Origin: Saccharothrix deserti
GTDB lineage: Bacteria; Actinomycetota; Actinomycetes; Mycobacteriales; Pseudonocardiaceae
DNA length: 60,465 nucleotides
Direction: 5' to 3'
Assembly: GCF_009769385.1 (NCBI RefSeq)
Contig: NZ_ML775963.1
Location: 173,084 to 233,548 of the forward strand
The number at the start of each line of letters is the position of its first letter. Position 1 is the stretch's first letter. The translations under genes were made by a program, and so were the position numbers. This document shows, one piece after another, positions 1 to 7,983 of this stretch. The notes under the pieces were generated by a model. It saw only the letters and a list, made by a program, of their open reading frames with translations. It searched no databases and was not told the origin of the DNA.

Positions 1-75
1 GGCCCCCCCGCCCCCCCCCCGCCCCCCACCCCCCCCCGGCCCCCGCCCCCCCGCCCCCCCCCCCCCCCCCCCCCC
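1..75. repeat. Poly-C low-complexity tract at window edge
   Basis: This stretch is almost entirely C with scattered G and a single A. It encodes nothing recognisable and is unlike the rest of the window. It is most likely a sequencing or assembly artefact at a contig end, though a real homopolymer-rich tract cannot be excluded from sequence alone. Confidence 0.8.
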
Positions 76-121
76 ACGCCTGTTCGATCAGTCCACAACT
101 GGGGACAATCCTGTGGACAAC

Positions 122-664
122 TCAGTCTTTGCTGGTCAGAGCCTGTGCGTGAGCGAGCAGTTCGTCCACCGACCACTGGTCGTACGCGTGTTGTCCCCGC
201 TTCTCGGCGACGACCAGGCCGTTCGGCGCGATGAGGAAGTCGGCGGGCAGGCCGAGCCGCCCGCCTTCCACCTTGGGCAGCGGACGACGGCCGCGCAGCA
301 CCGGGCCGAGGTCGCGGGCCAGGCCGCGCACGATCGCACCCCACGCACGCGGGTCGAGCACGGAGCGCGGCGCGGATTCCACGCCGAACTCCACGTACAG
401 CTTCTTCTCCGGGTCCCCGATGACGGCAAACGGGAAGTCGGCGGTGTGCGGGCGCAACTCCGCGGGCGACGAGTGGAACACCACCACCTCGACGATGCCG
501 TGCGCCGCGATCTCGTCGCGCCGCTCCACGATCGACCGCAGGTGCAGGTTGCACACCGGGCAGCCGGCGAAGCGGCGGAACTGGAGGTGCACCAGGCGTT
601 CCGGGTCGGGCACGCGCACCGTTCCGCCCGACACCGCTTCCCATTCACGTGCGCCGACCTTCAC
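122..664 (-). CDS. Peroxiredoxin-like (AhpC/TSA-type) thioredoxin-fold protein
   Basis: A 180-aa protein of the PRX-like AhpC/TSA group, probably a cytoplasmic thiol reductase or peroxidase. Residues 27-40 carry FRRFAGCPVCNLHL, a CxxC redox pair (C35, C38) placed just after the first strand as in thioredoxin folds. The rest follows the family pattern, with FPFAVIGDPEKKLYVEFGV and LPADFLIAPNG. Translation starts at a GTG with a GGGGGAG Shine-Dalgarno a few bases upstream. It is divergent from a TetR gene 76 bp away, suggesting the regulator may control it. The substrate is unknown. Confidence 0.8.
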   Translation of the reverse strand: MKVGAREWEAVSGGTVRVPDPERLVHLQFRRFAGCPVCNLHLRSIVERRDEIAAHGIVEVVVFHSSPAELRPHTADFPFAVIGDPEKKLYVEFGVESAPRSVLDPRAWGAIVRGLARDLGPVLRGRRPLPKVEGGRLGLPADFLIAPNGLVVAEKRGQHAYDQWSVDELLAHAQALTSKD

Positions 665-693
665 GTTCTCCCCCTCGCGACGTAGGCGTTCAC

Positions 694-731
694 TGTACGC
701 TTACCCACGTTATGCGCGTATCTTGTACGCT
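694..731. promoter_or_regulatory. Candidate operator: direct repeat TGTACGCT between divergent genes
   Basis: TGTACGCT occurs at 694-701 and again at 724-731, exactly 30 bp apart (about three helical turns). It lies in the only non-coding space between the peroxiredoxin-like gene and the TetR gene. This is a plausible TetR binding region; no binding evidence exists. Confidence 0.35.
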
Positions 732-740
732 GTCAAGGCG

Positions 741-1349
741 ATGCCACGCCCGAAGTCACTGACCACGCCCGCGCTCGCCGCGGCCACGCTCGCCGTGCTC
801 GACCGCGACGGGCTGGCCGGCTTGTCCATGCGCGCCGTCGCCGCGGAACTCGGCATGGGCACCATGTCCCTGTACCGGTACGTCGCCGACCGCGACGAGC
901 TGGAGGCCATGGCGGTCGAGCAGATGCTGTCCGAAGTGGACGTGCAGCCGCCAAGGGCGTTGTGGGACAAGCAGATCGCGATCCTGGTCGAACGCGTCCG
1001 CGCGGCGATCGCCAAGCACCCCAACGCGGTGCCGCTCACCATGGCGCACCGGCACCGGTGCCCGAGCGTGCTGCGCTGGTCCGAGGCGGTGCTGGCGGTG
1101 CTGACCAAGGCCGGGTTCACCGGCGAGGAACGCGTGATCGCGCTGCGGACGTTGCTCGGCTACCTGATCGGCGCGACCGAGATGGAACACCGGGGTCCGC
1201 TGGCGGGACTGGGCACCGACGCGATGTCCGACATGGGCGAGGAGTACCCGCTGCTGGCCGAAACCGCCGCCGCGGCAAGGGGGATCACCGCGGACATCGA
1301 GTTCCGCCGGGGCTTGGACGTCGTGCTGAGCGGCCTGCGGCGACCCTAG
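741..1349 (+). CDS. TetR/AcrR family transcriptional regulator
   Basis: A 202-aa regulator. The N-terminal TetR helix-turn-helix covers residues ~10-55 (LSMRAVAAELGMGTMSLYRY is the recognition region) and is followed by a helical ligand-binding domain like TetR_C_1. The open frame extends far upstream, but family length and the alignment of the HTH put the start at ATG 741. The gene is divergent from the peroxiredoxin-like gene, with a repeated octamer between them. It probably represses itself and/or the neighbour. The effector is unknown. The 223 bp downstream (1350-1572) hold no supported gene. Confidence 0.85.
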   Translation: MPRPKSLTTPALAAATLAVLDRDGLAGLSMRAVAAELGMGTMSLYRYVADRDELEAMAVEQMLSEVDVQPPRALWDKQIAILVERVRAAIAKHPNAVPLTMAHRHRCPSVLRWSEAVLAVLTKAGFTGEERVIALRTLLGYLIGATEMEHRGPLAGLGTDAMSDMGEEYPLLAETAAAARGITADIEFRRGLDVVLSGLRRP

Positions 1350-1572
1350 TCAACGGGCCACAGTCACCTGGCCATTCGAGGGGGTGGCCGACGCGGAGGC
1401 CGAAGCCGACCTCGACCTCCGCGCCGAACGCGACGAACACGGAGTTGCGCTCCGAGCGTGGTGTCGACAACCGGCGCGGAGCCGACGCCCGCTGCGTCTC
1501 CAGGTCAGGTTCGCCGATGAGGGGCGTGGCCCCCCAACCCGTCCGCCACCGCGGAACGCGGACGGGAAGTCC

Positions 1573-1881
1573 TCAGGGCGTGCGATCGTCGTCCGGCAGT
1601 TCGAGCAGTTCTTCGAGCACGTGCGTGGCCGGGCCCCGGCGGCGCCACGAGAAACGGCTGGGCGACAGGACGTTCACCTCGTCGGCGGGCATCCGCATCG
1701 CGACCGCGTCGTCCTCGGTGTGCAGGCGCACGACGTCGATGACGGCGTCGTGCGCCCGTACCCCTACCACCGCGGCCAGCTCTCCCCTGGCGTCCCGCGG
1801 GTGGAGGAACTGGAAGCCGCGCGCGATCAACTCGCGCAGCTGGAAAGTCGTCCGCGACGGGTGGTCAGTCGACGAGGTCAT
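1573..1881 (-). CDS. Hypothetical protein following DUF397 gene
   Basis: A 102-aa protein beginning MTSSTDHPSRTTFQLRELIA and ending in an acidic LEELLELPDDD stretch. It is not recognised. The start at 1881 overlaps the DUF397 stop by 17 bases in another frame, so the two are probably translationally coupled and belong to the same XRE/DUF397 module. Soluble, with no membrane or signal segment. Function unknown. Confidence 0.6.
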   Translation of the reverse strand: MTSSTDHPSRTTFQLRELIARGFQFLHPRDARGELAAVVGVRAHDAVIDVVRLHTEDDAVAMRMPADEVNVLSPSRFSWRRRGPATHVLEELLELPDDDRTP

Positions 1882-2104
1882 CGAACTCCCCGTCCCTGGC
1901 CCCGGCCACGAAGGCCGCGATCTCCGCTCGCGTGTAGACGAGGGCGGGGCCGTCGGGGAACCGGGAGTTGCGCATCGCGATGTCCCCGCCACCGAGGACG
2001 GCGAGTTCCACGCAGTTGCCGATCGCGTCGCTGTGGGCGCTCTTGCGCCACGTGACGCCGGACAACTCGGCTGCTGACATGCCGTTGTGGACCTTGATGG
2101 CCAT
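1865..2104 (-). CDS. DUF397 domain-containing protein
   Basis: A 79-aa DUF397 protein with the family core WRKSAHSDAIGNCVELA, then a strand-rich stretch ending in FVAGARDGEFD. DUF397 proteins are small actinobacterial partners of XRE-DUF5753 regulators and are tied to development and antibiotic regulation in Streptomyces. The start at 2104 is chosen because GGAGGG lies 8 bases upstream; an in-frame ATG at 2110 is too close to that site. The XRE-DUF5753 gene lies immediately upstream on the same strand. Confidence 0.9.
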   Translation of the reverse strand: MAIKVHNGMSAAELSGVTWRKSAHSDAIGNCVELAVLGGGDIAMRNSRFPDGPALVYTRAEIAAFVAGARDGEFDDLVD

Positions 2105-2129
2105 CGACATCACCCTCCAAGCCAAGTGA

Positions 2130-2205
2130 TGCATCTGCACGTGCATCTGGTTGTGCACGGACCGTAGCACCGGGTGGTGCACGGGTAAATGCACGTGCAG
2201 ATGCA
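2130..2205. promoter_or_regulatory. Candidate operator: 17-bp inverted repeat between XRE and DUF397 genes
   Basis: TGCATCTGCACGTGCAT at 2130-2146 is the exact reverse complement of 2189-2205. The 42 bp between hold two further GTGCAC elements, giving a dense array of TGCAC/GTGCA half-sites. It sits between the XRE stop (2236) and the DUF397 start (2104). It could be an operator for the XRE protein or an RNA hairpin that separates the expression of the two genes. Confidence 0.6.
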
Positions 2206-2235
2206 GACGCCGAATCTCCCCCAGACGGAGGAGAC

Positions 2236-3111
2236 CTATAGCTCCGCTCGCCGTTTCATGAGCATCTGTCGGGTGCGATCGGGCGTCTCGGCGTCGACCG
2301 TCAGCCGGTCGAAAACCCGGCTGTAGATCTCCAGTTCTTCGAGTTTGTCCAGGTAGAGCGCGCCGGCCAGGTGTTCGAGGTACACGATGTCCGGCAGGTC
2401 GGCCTCGCTGAACCGCAACATTGTGAATGGACCTTTCGCTGCGTAACCGCCCAACGGATAGGGAACTATCTGAAGAGTGACGGGTCCGCTTTTGGTGACG
2501 CTGAGCAAGTAGTCGATCTGGGTGCGCAGGACTTCACGACCCCCGACAGGCCTAAACAGCACCGATTCGTCCATCACCGCCCACACCCGCGGCGCGCCCG
2601 GACGGGCCAGCACCTTCTGCCGCTGCATCCGCAACGACACCCGCCGCCTGACTTCCGGCGTCACCAGCTCCGGCCGTCCGTGGCTCGCGATCGCCAACGC
2701 GTACTCCTCGGTCTGGAGCAGACCGGGCACCCACTGGGTCTCGTAGATCAGGATCCGGGCCGCCGCCTCCTCCAGGCCGACGTAGTCCTGGAACCAGTCC
2801 GGCATCAGGTCGGTGTACCGGTTCCACCACCCGGGCGAGTTCGACCGGCGGACCATCTCCAGGAACTTCTCCCTGGCGTCCTCGTCGTCCACCCCGTACA
2901 TCGTCAGCAGGTCCCGGACGTCGCGTTCCTTCAGGCCGACGCGACCCAGCTCCATGCGGCTGATCTTCGACTCCGAGCCCCGGATCGAGTAGCCCGCGTC
3001 CGCGCGGCTGATCTCGGCGGCCTCGCGCAACCGGCGCAACTGCGAGCCGAGAACGATGCGCAACGCGGTGGGACCGCTCTCCCTCTCCGGCGTGGACCCG
3101 CCAGTCGCCAT
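2236..3111 (-). CDS. XRE-family regulator with DUF5753 domain
   Basis: A 291-aa DNA-binding protein. Residues ~18-75 form an XRE helix-turn-helix (LGSQLRRLREAAEISRADAG through SKISRMELGRVGL). Residues ~110-285 form a DUF5753 domain with the typical WVPGLLQTEEYA and VIPYPLGGYAAKGPFTML motifs. Proteins of this type pair with DUF397 proteins and usually act as developmental or metabolic regulators. The DUF397 gene follows on the same strand after a palindromic spacer, and a DUF574 methyltransferase gene is divergent upstream. Together they form a standard actinomycete module. Confidence 0.9.
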   Translation of the reverse strand: MATGGSTPERESGPTALRIVLGSQLRRLREAAEISRADAGYSIRGSESKISRMELGRVGLKERDVRDLLTMYGVDDEDAREKFLEMVRRSNSPGWWNRYTDLMPDWFQDYVGLEEAAARILIYETQWVPGLLQTEEYALAIASHGRPELVTPEVRRRVSLRMQRQKVLARPGAPRVWAVMDESVLFRPVGGREVLRTQIDYLLSVTKSGPVTLQIVPYPLGGYAAKGPFTMLRFSEADLPDIVYLEHLAGALYLDKLEELEIYSRVFDRLTVDAETPDRTRQMLMKRRAEL

Positions 3112-3326
3112 CGCCGATCCTCCCCACCGTCCATGCCGTCCACCCGAACAGCGGTTGCGCCTGACCAGGGCGAACTCGCATCGTCACTGAACGTACACCC
3201 ACGATCTTGCCCGGTCAGCCGCACGCAGCTCACTCACGCGTCGAGCCCATACCCTTACGCTAAGCGGACTGTGACGCGGTGCACAGAACACCACTCCTTC
3301 TTCCCCCGTAATGCGAGGTCACCACA

Positions 3327-4160
3327 ATGCCGGGTACGTCCTCGGACGCCGCCGCCCCCGTCTACATCGACACCACAAAGGCCAGCATCGCCAGGGTTTA
3401 CGACGCGTTCCTCAACGGCAAGGACAACTACGAGATCGACCGCGAAGTGCTGCGGCGGGTTCAGCAGGTGGCGCCCGAAGCGGCCACGCTCGCCGTGGAC
3501 AACCGCAGCTTCCTGATCCGGGCCACCCGATTCGTCGCGAGCCAGACGGGTATCAACCAGTTCCTGGACTGCGGGTCCGGGCTGCCCACCGCGGAGAACA
3601 CCCACCAGGTGGCGCAACGAATTAACCCGGATGCACGAGTCGTGTACGTCGACAACGACCCAGTGGTACTGGCACACGGCCGGGCGCTGCTGGAGGAGAA
3701 CGACCAGACGCACTTCTCGGCGGCCGACATCTTCAACCCGCGGGAGATCCTGAACGACGAGGTCGTGCGCAAGCACATCGACTTCGACGAACCGATGGCG
3801 CTGTTCCAGTTGGGGACGCTGCACCACTACAACGGCGAATCGCCGACGACGGCCGAGATCATGGCCGAGTACATCGAGGCGCTGCCGTCCGGTTCGTACG
3901 TGGCGATCTCGCACTTCCTCGACCCGGAAACCGAGGAGCACTCGGCAATTGCGCGTCGAATGGAGCACACGTTCCTGCACTCACCGATGGGCAGCGGGAA
4001 GTTCGCCACGATGGGCGAGTTGCACGAGCTGTTCAACGGCTTGGAGCTGGTCGAGCCGGGATTGGCGATCTGCGCGGACTGGTGGCCGGACGGTCCGCGG
4101 CTCAAGGAGCTGGACTCGGTGAGCTACTGCATCGCCGGTGCGGTGGGTCGCAAACCATAG
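3327..4160 (+). CDS. SAM-dependent methyltransferase, DUF574 type
   Basis: A 277-aa methyltransferase of the DUF574/Methyltransf_19 family. The N-terminus has the family signature KASIARVYDAFLNGKDNYEI. The SAM-binding glycine motif is FLDCGSGLPT (~residues 84-93), followed by VVYVDNDPVVLAH, where the acidic residue would bind the SAM ribose. The C-terminus ends with the usual DWWPDGP motif. A GAGGT Shine-Dalgarno precedes ATG 3327. It is divergent from the XRE-DUF5753 gene, an association seen often in actinomycetes. The methyl acceptor is unknown. Confidence 0.88.
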   Translation: MPGTSSDAAAPVYIDTTKASIARVYDAFLNGKDNYEIDREVLRRVQQVAPEAATLAVDNRSFLIRATRFVASQTGINQFLDCGSGLPTAENTHQVAQRINPDARVVYVDNDPVVLAHGRALLEENDQTHFSAADIFNPREILNDEVVRKHIDFDEPMALFQLGTLHHYNGESPTTAEIMAEYIEALPSGSYVAISHFLDPETEEHSAIARRMEHTFLHSPMGSGKFATMGELHELFNGLELVEPGLAICADWWPDGPRLKELDSVSYCIAGAVGRKP

Positions 4161-4271
4161 GGACGGGCTTCGTCGTGGTTCGTCGGGGGAACCACTCGCA
4201 AGTGCACCGTCCGGTGCGGACACAGCGGTGGTGGGCGAGGAATTCCCCGTCCACCACCGCATTCGCCGTGC

Positions 4272-5066
4272 TCAACGCTTGAAGAACTCGACCAGCACCG
4301 GCGCCGTCGCCTTGGGCTTGACCATGTGGGTCTGGCCGGGGAGCACGGTCAGCTCGGCCTGAGGCAGGGCCGAGGCCAGGTACTGCTGCGCGTTGCGCAT
4401 GTACTCCGGGCTCTTGCCGCCGGCGATCACCAGCGCGGGCACGTCCGCACCGGACCACCGGTCCGCGGGCGGCTTCGTGCCGTGCTGGAACTCGCCGGTC
4501 AGCGAGAAGTCGTACGGCAGGGTGTGCGCGACGCTCTTCAGCTTCTTCCACGGCGGCATGACCTGGAGCACCACGATGAAGTAGCCGGGCGTGCCGACGT
4601 AACGCATGAACAGCTTGATCGCGTCGCCCCGGCGTCCCTCCGCGACCGCGCGCTCCACCCGTTCCGGGAGGTCGGGCGCCATCGGGGGGTGCGTGCCGTC
4701 GACGATCATCGGCGACTCGTAGATCGCGATCCGGTCGGCGTCGACGCCCCGGTGCGCCGCCTCGGCGACCAGCGTGCCGCCGGAGGACATGCCGAACAGG
4801 TGCGCCGACCCGCCGGCCTCCTCGATCAGCGCGGCGATGTCCTCGACCTCGCGTTCGACGTCGTACGGGGTGCCTGCGCCGCTCTCACCCCGGCCGCGCC
4901 GGTCGTAGGTGTAGACGGTGAAGTGCTCGGACAGCGCTTCGGCCAGGGCCGTCGCCGGCCCGAAGGCGCGGTAGCACATCGCGCCGTCCACGATGATCAA
5001 CGCCGGTCCGGAGCCGATGCGCGTGTAGGCGATCGCGGTGCCGTCCTTGGAGACAACCTGTCCCAT
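4272..5066 (-). CDS. Alpha/beta hydrolase
   Basis: A 264-aa alpha/beta hydrolase-fold enzyme. The nucleophile elbow is GMSSGG (Ser in a GxSxG context, ~residue 92). The acid is probably in the LVIAGGKSPEY region and the catalytic His in LPGQTHMVKP near the C-terminus. It begins MGQVVSKDGTAIAYTRIGSG, typical of small soluble hydrolases. ATG 5066 has GGGAG nine bases upstream. It is the last gene of a leftward operon starting with an ArsR-like regulator, 14 bp after a DUF998 gene. The substrate is unknown. Confidence 0.85.
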   Translation of the reverse strand: MGQVVSKDGTAIAYTRIGSGPALIIVDGAMCYRAFGPATALAEALSEHFTVYTYDRRGRGESGAGTPYDVEREVEDIAALIEEAGGSAHLFGMSSGGTLVAEAAHRGVDADRIAIYESPMIVDGTHPPMAPDLPERVERAVAEGRRGDAIKLFMRYVGTPGYFIVVLQVMPPWKKLKSVAHTLPYDFSLTGEFQHGTKPPADRWSGADVPALVIAGGKSPEYMRNAQQYLASALPQAELTVLPGQTHMVKPKATAPVLVEFFKR

Positions 5067-5080
5067 GGTGTTCCACTCCC

Positions 5081-5707
5081 TCAGATCTCGGAACGCAGCT
5101 TCGCCGCGACGACGGACGCCCACAGCCAGGCCACGACGGCCGCGCCGTACAGCAGGACCACACCGAACCCGGTGCCCATGAAGGGCAGCGGCACGAGCGA
5201 CAGCACACCCGCGACCGCACTCGCCCGCGCCCACGGACCGGTCAACTTGCGGGCGAGCACGAAGAACGACGCCACCAGCGCGGGGAAGCAGAGGAAGAAC
5301 GCGACACCGTGCAGCACGCCGTGCCAGGACAGCACCGGCGCCTGGCCTTCCGGTGCGCCGGCCGGGAAGCCGAACGCCGGGTCGGCCACGAACACGCCGC
5401 CGCCGATCATGCCGACGGCGAAGACGCCGATCAGTATCGGCGCCCACCTGCCCACTCTGCCGGTGCGGTGCAAGCCGACCGCGGCGGCCAGGAACAACAG
5501 TCCACTGAGGACGAAGTTCACGATCTGCACCCAGCCGCCCTCGCCCAGGGACAGGAAGCTGAACGGGTGGCGGGTCAGGTCGAAGCCCTCGCGGGTGAAC
5601 GCCTGGGCGAAGCCGGTGACCAGGTAGAGCGGGCCGGCCAGGACACCGCAGCCCAGCAGCAGCTTCGTGGTGTCGGTGTGCGTGCGGTTGGTGTGCAGGG
5701 TGGTCAT
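5081..5707 (-). CDS. DUF998 family integral membrane protein
   Basis: A 208-aa membrane protein with about six hydrophobic helices, matching the DUF998 pattern: ATRHPFS-like motif (here LTRHPFSFLSLGEGGWVQ) after the first helix, and an HGVLHG motif in the middle. The family function is unknown. The start overlaps the upstream SRPBCC stop by four bases, so the genes are co-translated. Confidence 0.85.
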   Translation of the reverse strand: MTTLHTNRTHTDTTKLLLGCGVLAGPLYLVTGFAQAFTREGFDLTRHPFSFLSLGEGGWVQIVNFVLSGLLFLAAAVGLHRTGRVGRWAPILIGVFAVGMIGGGVFVADPAFGFPAGAPEGQAPVLSWHGVLHGVAFFLCFPALVASFFVLARKLTGPWARASAVAGVLSLVPLPFMGTGFGVVLLYGAAVVAWLWASVVAAKLRSEI

Positions 5708-6426
5708 GACAGGTCTCCCATCCAGGTCGACCAGGTCCGCTCGTCGCGGTGGTCGTCGGTGAACACGTGGTGCATGGCGATCAGGACGCCGGGAAGTCCT
5801 TGGAAGAAGCGGTACATCGCGTTCTCGGTGCGGATGCCGACGGTCTGCGAGTTGGCGAAGTAGACGACGCCGCTCTCGCCGTCGAGGGTGACGTGGTCAC
5901 CGGTCTTCGGTGCGGCGTCGAGGCCGAGCTTGCGGCCGAGCTCCGGCCACATCGCGGGCCAGTCGGTGATCGGCGGGCCGAAGACGGTGACCGGTCGCGC
6001 GGTGCGGCCGGCGAAGTGGCGGAGGTAGGTGACGAGGGTGTTCCAGAACATCTCGCCGCCCGCCGTCATGGCCTCGAACTCGTCCTCCCAGTCGTCGCCG
6101 GGCAGGAAGCCGCTCGCGACCATGCGGAGGACCGTGCTGCCCCGGTCGCGGCCCTCGACCAGGAACTCGTAGGCGATGAACCGGCCGTCGGGTGCCTTCT
6201 CGCCGCCGTAGGCCAGGCGCTTGCCGGGTTCCCAGGCGGTGATCGGGTAGTCGGGCTGGTAGCCGCCGAAGGCCTGCTTCACGACCGCGCCGGGCTCGAC
6301 CTCGGTGGAGCCCATGAACCACGAGTCGATGCCGGGACCGGTGGCGATGGCCTCCCAGACCTGTTCCGGCGTCACGCCGTCCAGCTCGACCTCGTTGACG
6401 CCTTCGAACGCGTGACCCATCGTCAC
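5704..6426 (-). CDS. SRPBCC (AHSA1-like) domain protein
   Basis: A 240-aa START/SRPBCC-fold protein. The N-terminal half has the Activator-of-Hsp90-ATPase-like pattern: VELDGVTPEQVWEAIATGPG, then an AWEPGKRLAYGGE strand pair. Such proteins usually bind hydrophobic ligands, and operons of an ArsR regulator with an SRPBCC gene are common. The GTG start at 6426 overlaps the ArsR stop; an in-frame ATG at 6420 is an alternative. The ~90-residue C-terminal part is longer than a minimal AHSA1 domain. Confidence 0.82.
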   Translation of the reverse strand: MTMGHAFEGVNEVELDGVTPEQVWEAIATGPGIDSWFMGSTEVEPGAVVKQAFGGYQPDYPITAWEPGKRLAYGGEKAPDGRFIAYEFLVEGRDRGSTVLRMVASGFLPGDDWEDEFEAMTAGGEMFWNTLVTYLRHFAGRTARPVTVFGPPITDWPAMWPELGRKLGLDAAPKTGDHVTLDGESGVVYFANSQTVGIRTENAMYRFFQGLPGVLIAMHHVFTDDHRDERTWSTWMGDLS

Positions 6427-7007
6427 TCCTTCGGGATGCTGGGGTGGACGGCGACGACGACGCGGTGCGCCCGGCCGCCGGCCGCCGATTCGTCGTGGTA
6501 CTTGGCGACCAGGCTCGTCACGGCGGTGGCGAGCTCTTCGGCGAACGCGGCGCGGTCGGCCGCGGAGGCGAAGCGGACCTCGCCGTCGAGCGCGAAGGTG
6601 GCCACCTTCTTGCCGGCTTTCGAGGCGCCGGTGAGGAGGTTGCCGACGTCGCGGACCAGGCGTGCGGCGACGGCGAGGAGCCAGCGGGCCGACAGGCGGT
6701 CGGGTGCGCGCTCGGGGTCCGGTTGGACGGCGGCGAGCGCGGTCGGCGAGATGACGTAGGACGCGGCGGTGGCGCGCATGACGCGTTCGGTCATGTTGCC
6801 CTTGCGGCGCTCCTCGGCCAGCTCGACCAGCCCGTGCTGCTCCAGCGTGCGCAGGTGGTAGTTGACCTTCTGCCGGGGCAGCCCGATCTTGGCCGCCAGC
6901 ATGGTCGCCGAGCTCGGCTCGGCCAACTCGGCCAACAACCTCGCCCGCACCGGGTCCAACGAAACCTCGGCTGTCGCCGGGTCCTCGATCACTGCCACGT
7001 CAAGCAT
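6423..7007 (-). CDS. ArsR-like winged-helix transcriptional regulator
   Basis: A 194-aa regulator. Residues ~15-75 form an ArsR-type winged helix: VRARLLAELAEPSSATMLAA, then LPRQKVNYHLRTLEQHGLVE. The long C-terminal half is unlike the short metal-sensing ArsR proteins and resembles helix_turn_helix_20-type regulators. ATG 7007 is preceded on its strand by a TTGACG -35-like box 17 bases before a weak -10, so the transcript may be leaderless. It probably regulates its own operon (SRPBCC, DUF998, hydrolase). A small inverted repeat CAAG...CTTG flanks an A-tract just upstream. Confidence 0.8.
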   Translation of the reverse strand: MLDVAVIEDPATAEVSLDPVRARLLAELAEPSSATMLAAKIGLPRQKVNYHLRTLEQHGLVELAEERRKGNMTERVMRATAASYVISPTALAAVQPDPERAPDRLSARWLLAVAARLVRDVGNLLTGASKAGKKVATFALDGEVRFASAADRAAFAEELATAVTSLVAKYHDESAAGGRAHRVVVAVHPSIPKE

Positions 7008-7062
7008 GGGACAACCATCCCACCGACAACTTCCCTCGTCAAGACAAAAAAACTTGTCGGCT

Positions 7063-7232
7063 CCGAGAGTCGAACCTCCAGACCCCGAGAGTCGAACGCC
7101 CAAGTGCCGAGAGTCCTACGTTCGCGCGGGGTGTGTCCTACGTTCAGGTGCCCTGAGTTCAACGTTCGGAACGTTGAACTCAGGGCACCTGGACGTTCGA
7201 CTCTCGAGGTCTGAGCGTTCGACTCTCGCGGT
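7063..7232. repeat. Intergenic modular ~22-bp repeat array with a 47-bp palindrome
   Basis: At least five rightward units built on the pattern GAGAGTC-(GA/CT)AC-GTTC run from 7063 to 7167, then mirror-image units run to 7232. The centre is an almost perfect palindrome: 7145-7167 is the exact reverse complement of 7169-7191 around a single G. The same unit family recurs at 49160-49346. The array lies between the ogt stop and the ArsR promoter and can act as a transcription terminator. The remaining 7233-7439 holds no supported gene. Confidence 0.85.
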
Positions 7233-7439
7233 TGCGTTTGCAAAAGTCGGGCGGTGCGCGGTTGGTGCGTGGGCCGTCAGCGGGGAACATCGTCCTCACG
7301 CCGCGGTACGGCACCACGTTCGGCGGCAGTGAGGTCGCGTTGTTGCACGGCCGTGTGGCCGGGTCGGGTGATCCCGCTGCTGATCGCCGAGTGGTGGTTG
7401 GAGCGGGGCGACGCGAAGAGGCGCCGCACCCGCCACACC

Positions 7440-7967
7440 TCAGAGCGCGAGCGGCAGCCGGTCGGCGTGTGAGCCCCGCTCGAAGTCGAGCAGGTGCCGC
7501 TTGCGCGCCAGCCCACCGCCGTACCCGGTCAGGTCACCGGTCGACCCCACCACCCGGTGGCACGGCACGATGATCCCGATCGGGTTGCGGCCGTTCGCCA
7601 GCCCGACCGCCCGCGCGGCCGACGGCTTGCCCAACCGCTGGGCCAACTCCCCGTACGACACGGTCTCGCCGTACGGGATCTCGCACAGCTCCCGCCACAC
7701 GGCCCGCTGGAACGGCGTGCCGATCAGGGCCAACGGCAGGTCGAACGTCGTCCGCGTGCCGTCGAAGTACTCCGCCAGCTGCGCGATCACGTCCCCGAAG
7801 GGCGAGGGGTCCTCGCGGCCGAACGTCTCGGCCGCCGGCCGGTGCCGCTGCTCCGTCATGTACAGACCGGACAGCACGCCGTCGTGCGCGACCAGCGTGA
7901 GCGGTCCGACGGGGCTGTCGACCGTGGTGTGGCTGACCGTGGTGTGGCTGACGGTGGTGTGGCTCAT
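7440..7967 (-). CDS. ogt: Methylated-DNA--[protein]-cysteine S-methyltransferase
   Basis: A 175-aa O6-alkylguanine-DNA alkyltransferase that repairs alkylated DNA by suicide transfer to its own cysteine. The active site PCHRVV places the acceptor Cys at ~136; GTPFQRAVWRELC and IPYGETVSYGELA are the DNA-binding helices. Family length is normal. The N-terminus is unusual: three tandem 15-bp units give SHTTV repeated three times directly after the start. It lies 17 bp behind ada-alkA in the same orientation, the order also found in Mycobacterium tuberculosis (alkA-ogt). Confidence 0.95.
   Translation of the reverse strand: MSHTTVSHTTVSHTTVDSPVGPLTLVAHDGVLSGLYMTEQRHRPAAETFGREDPSPFGDVIAQLAEYFDGTRTTFDLPLALIGTPFQRAVWRELCEIPYGETVSYGELAQRLGKPSAARAVGLANGRNPIGIIVPCHRVVGSTGDLTGYGGGLARKRHLLDFERGSHADRLPLAL
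7920..7967. repeat. Triple 15-bp tandem repeat at the ogt start codon
   Basis: Three consecutive 15-bp units (7920-7934, 7935-7949, 7950-7964; consensus GACCGTGGTGTGGCT on the plus strand) end at the ogt start codon (7965-7967). They encode the SHTTV pentapeptides. Confidence 0.9.
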
Positions 7968-7983
7968 CGACAAAACAGTCCTT

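Noticed and set aside
99..124. DnaA-box-like TGTGGACAA with nearby partial matches, suggesting an origin
   Set aside because: Only one exact box is present, no dnaA/dnaN gene is visible, and another single TTGTCCACA at ~54522 shows that lone boxes occur by chance.
5704..7007. Arsenic resistance from the ArsR-type regulator
   Set aside because: No metal-binding cysteine motif is seen in the HTH and no ars gene follows; the protein is of the longer winged-helix type.
7063..7232. CRISPR array
   Set aside because: Units are contiguous and mosaic, without unique spacers of constant length, and they invert at the centre. No cas gene is present.
7233..7439. A remnant gene before ogt
   Set aside because: Several frames are open but none matches a family, and coding bias is inconsistent; not enough support.
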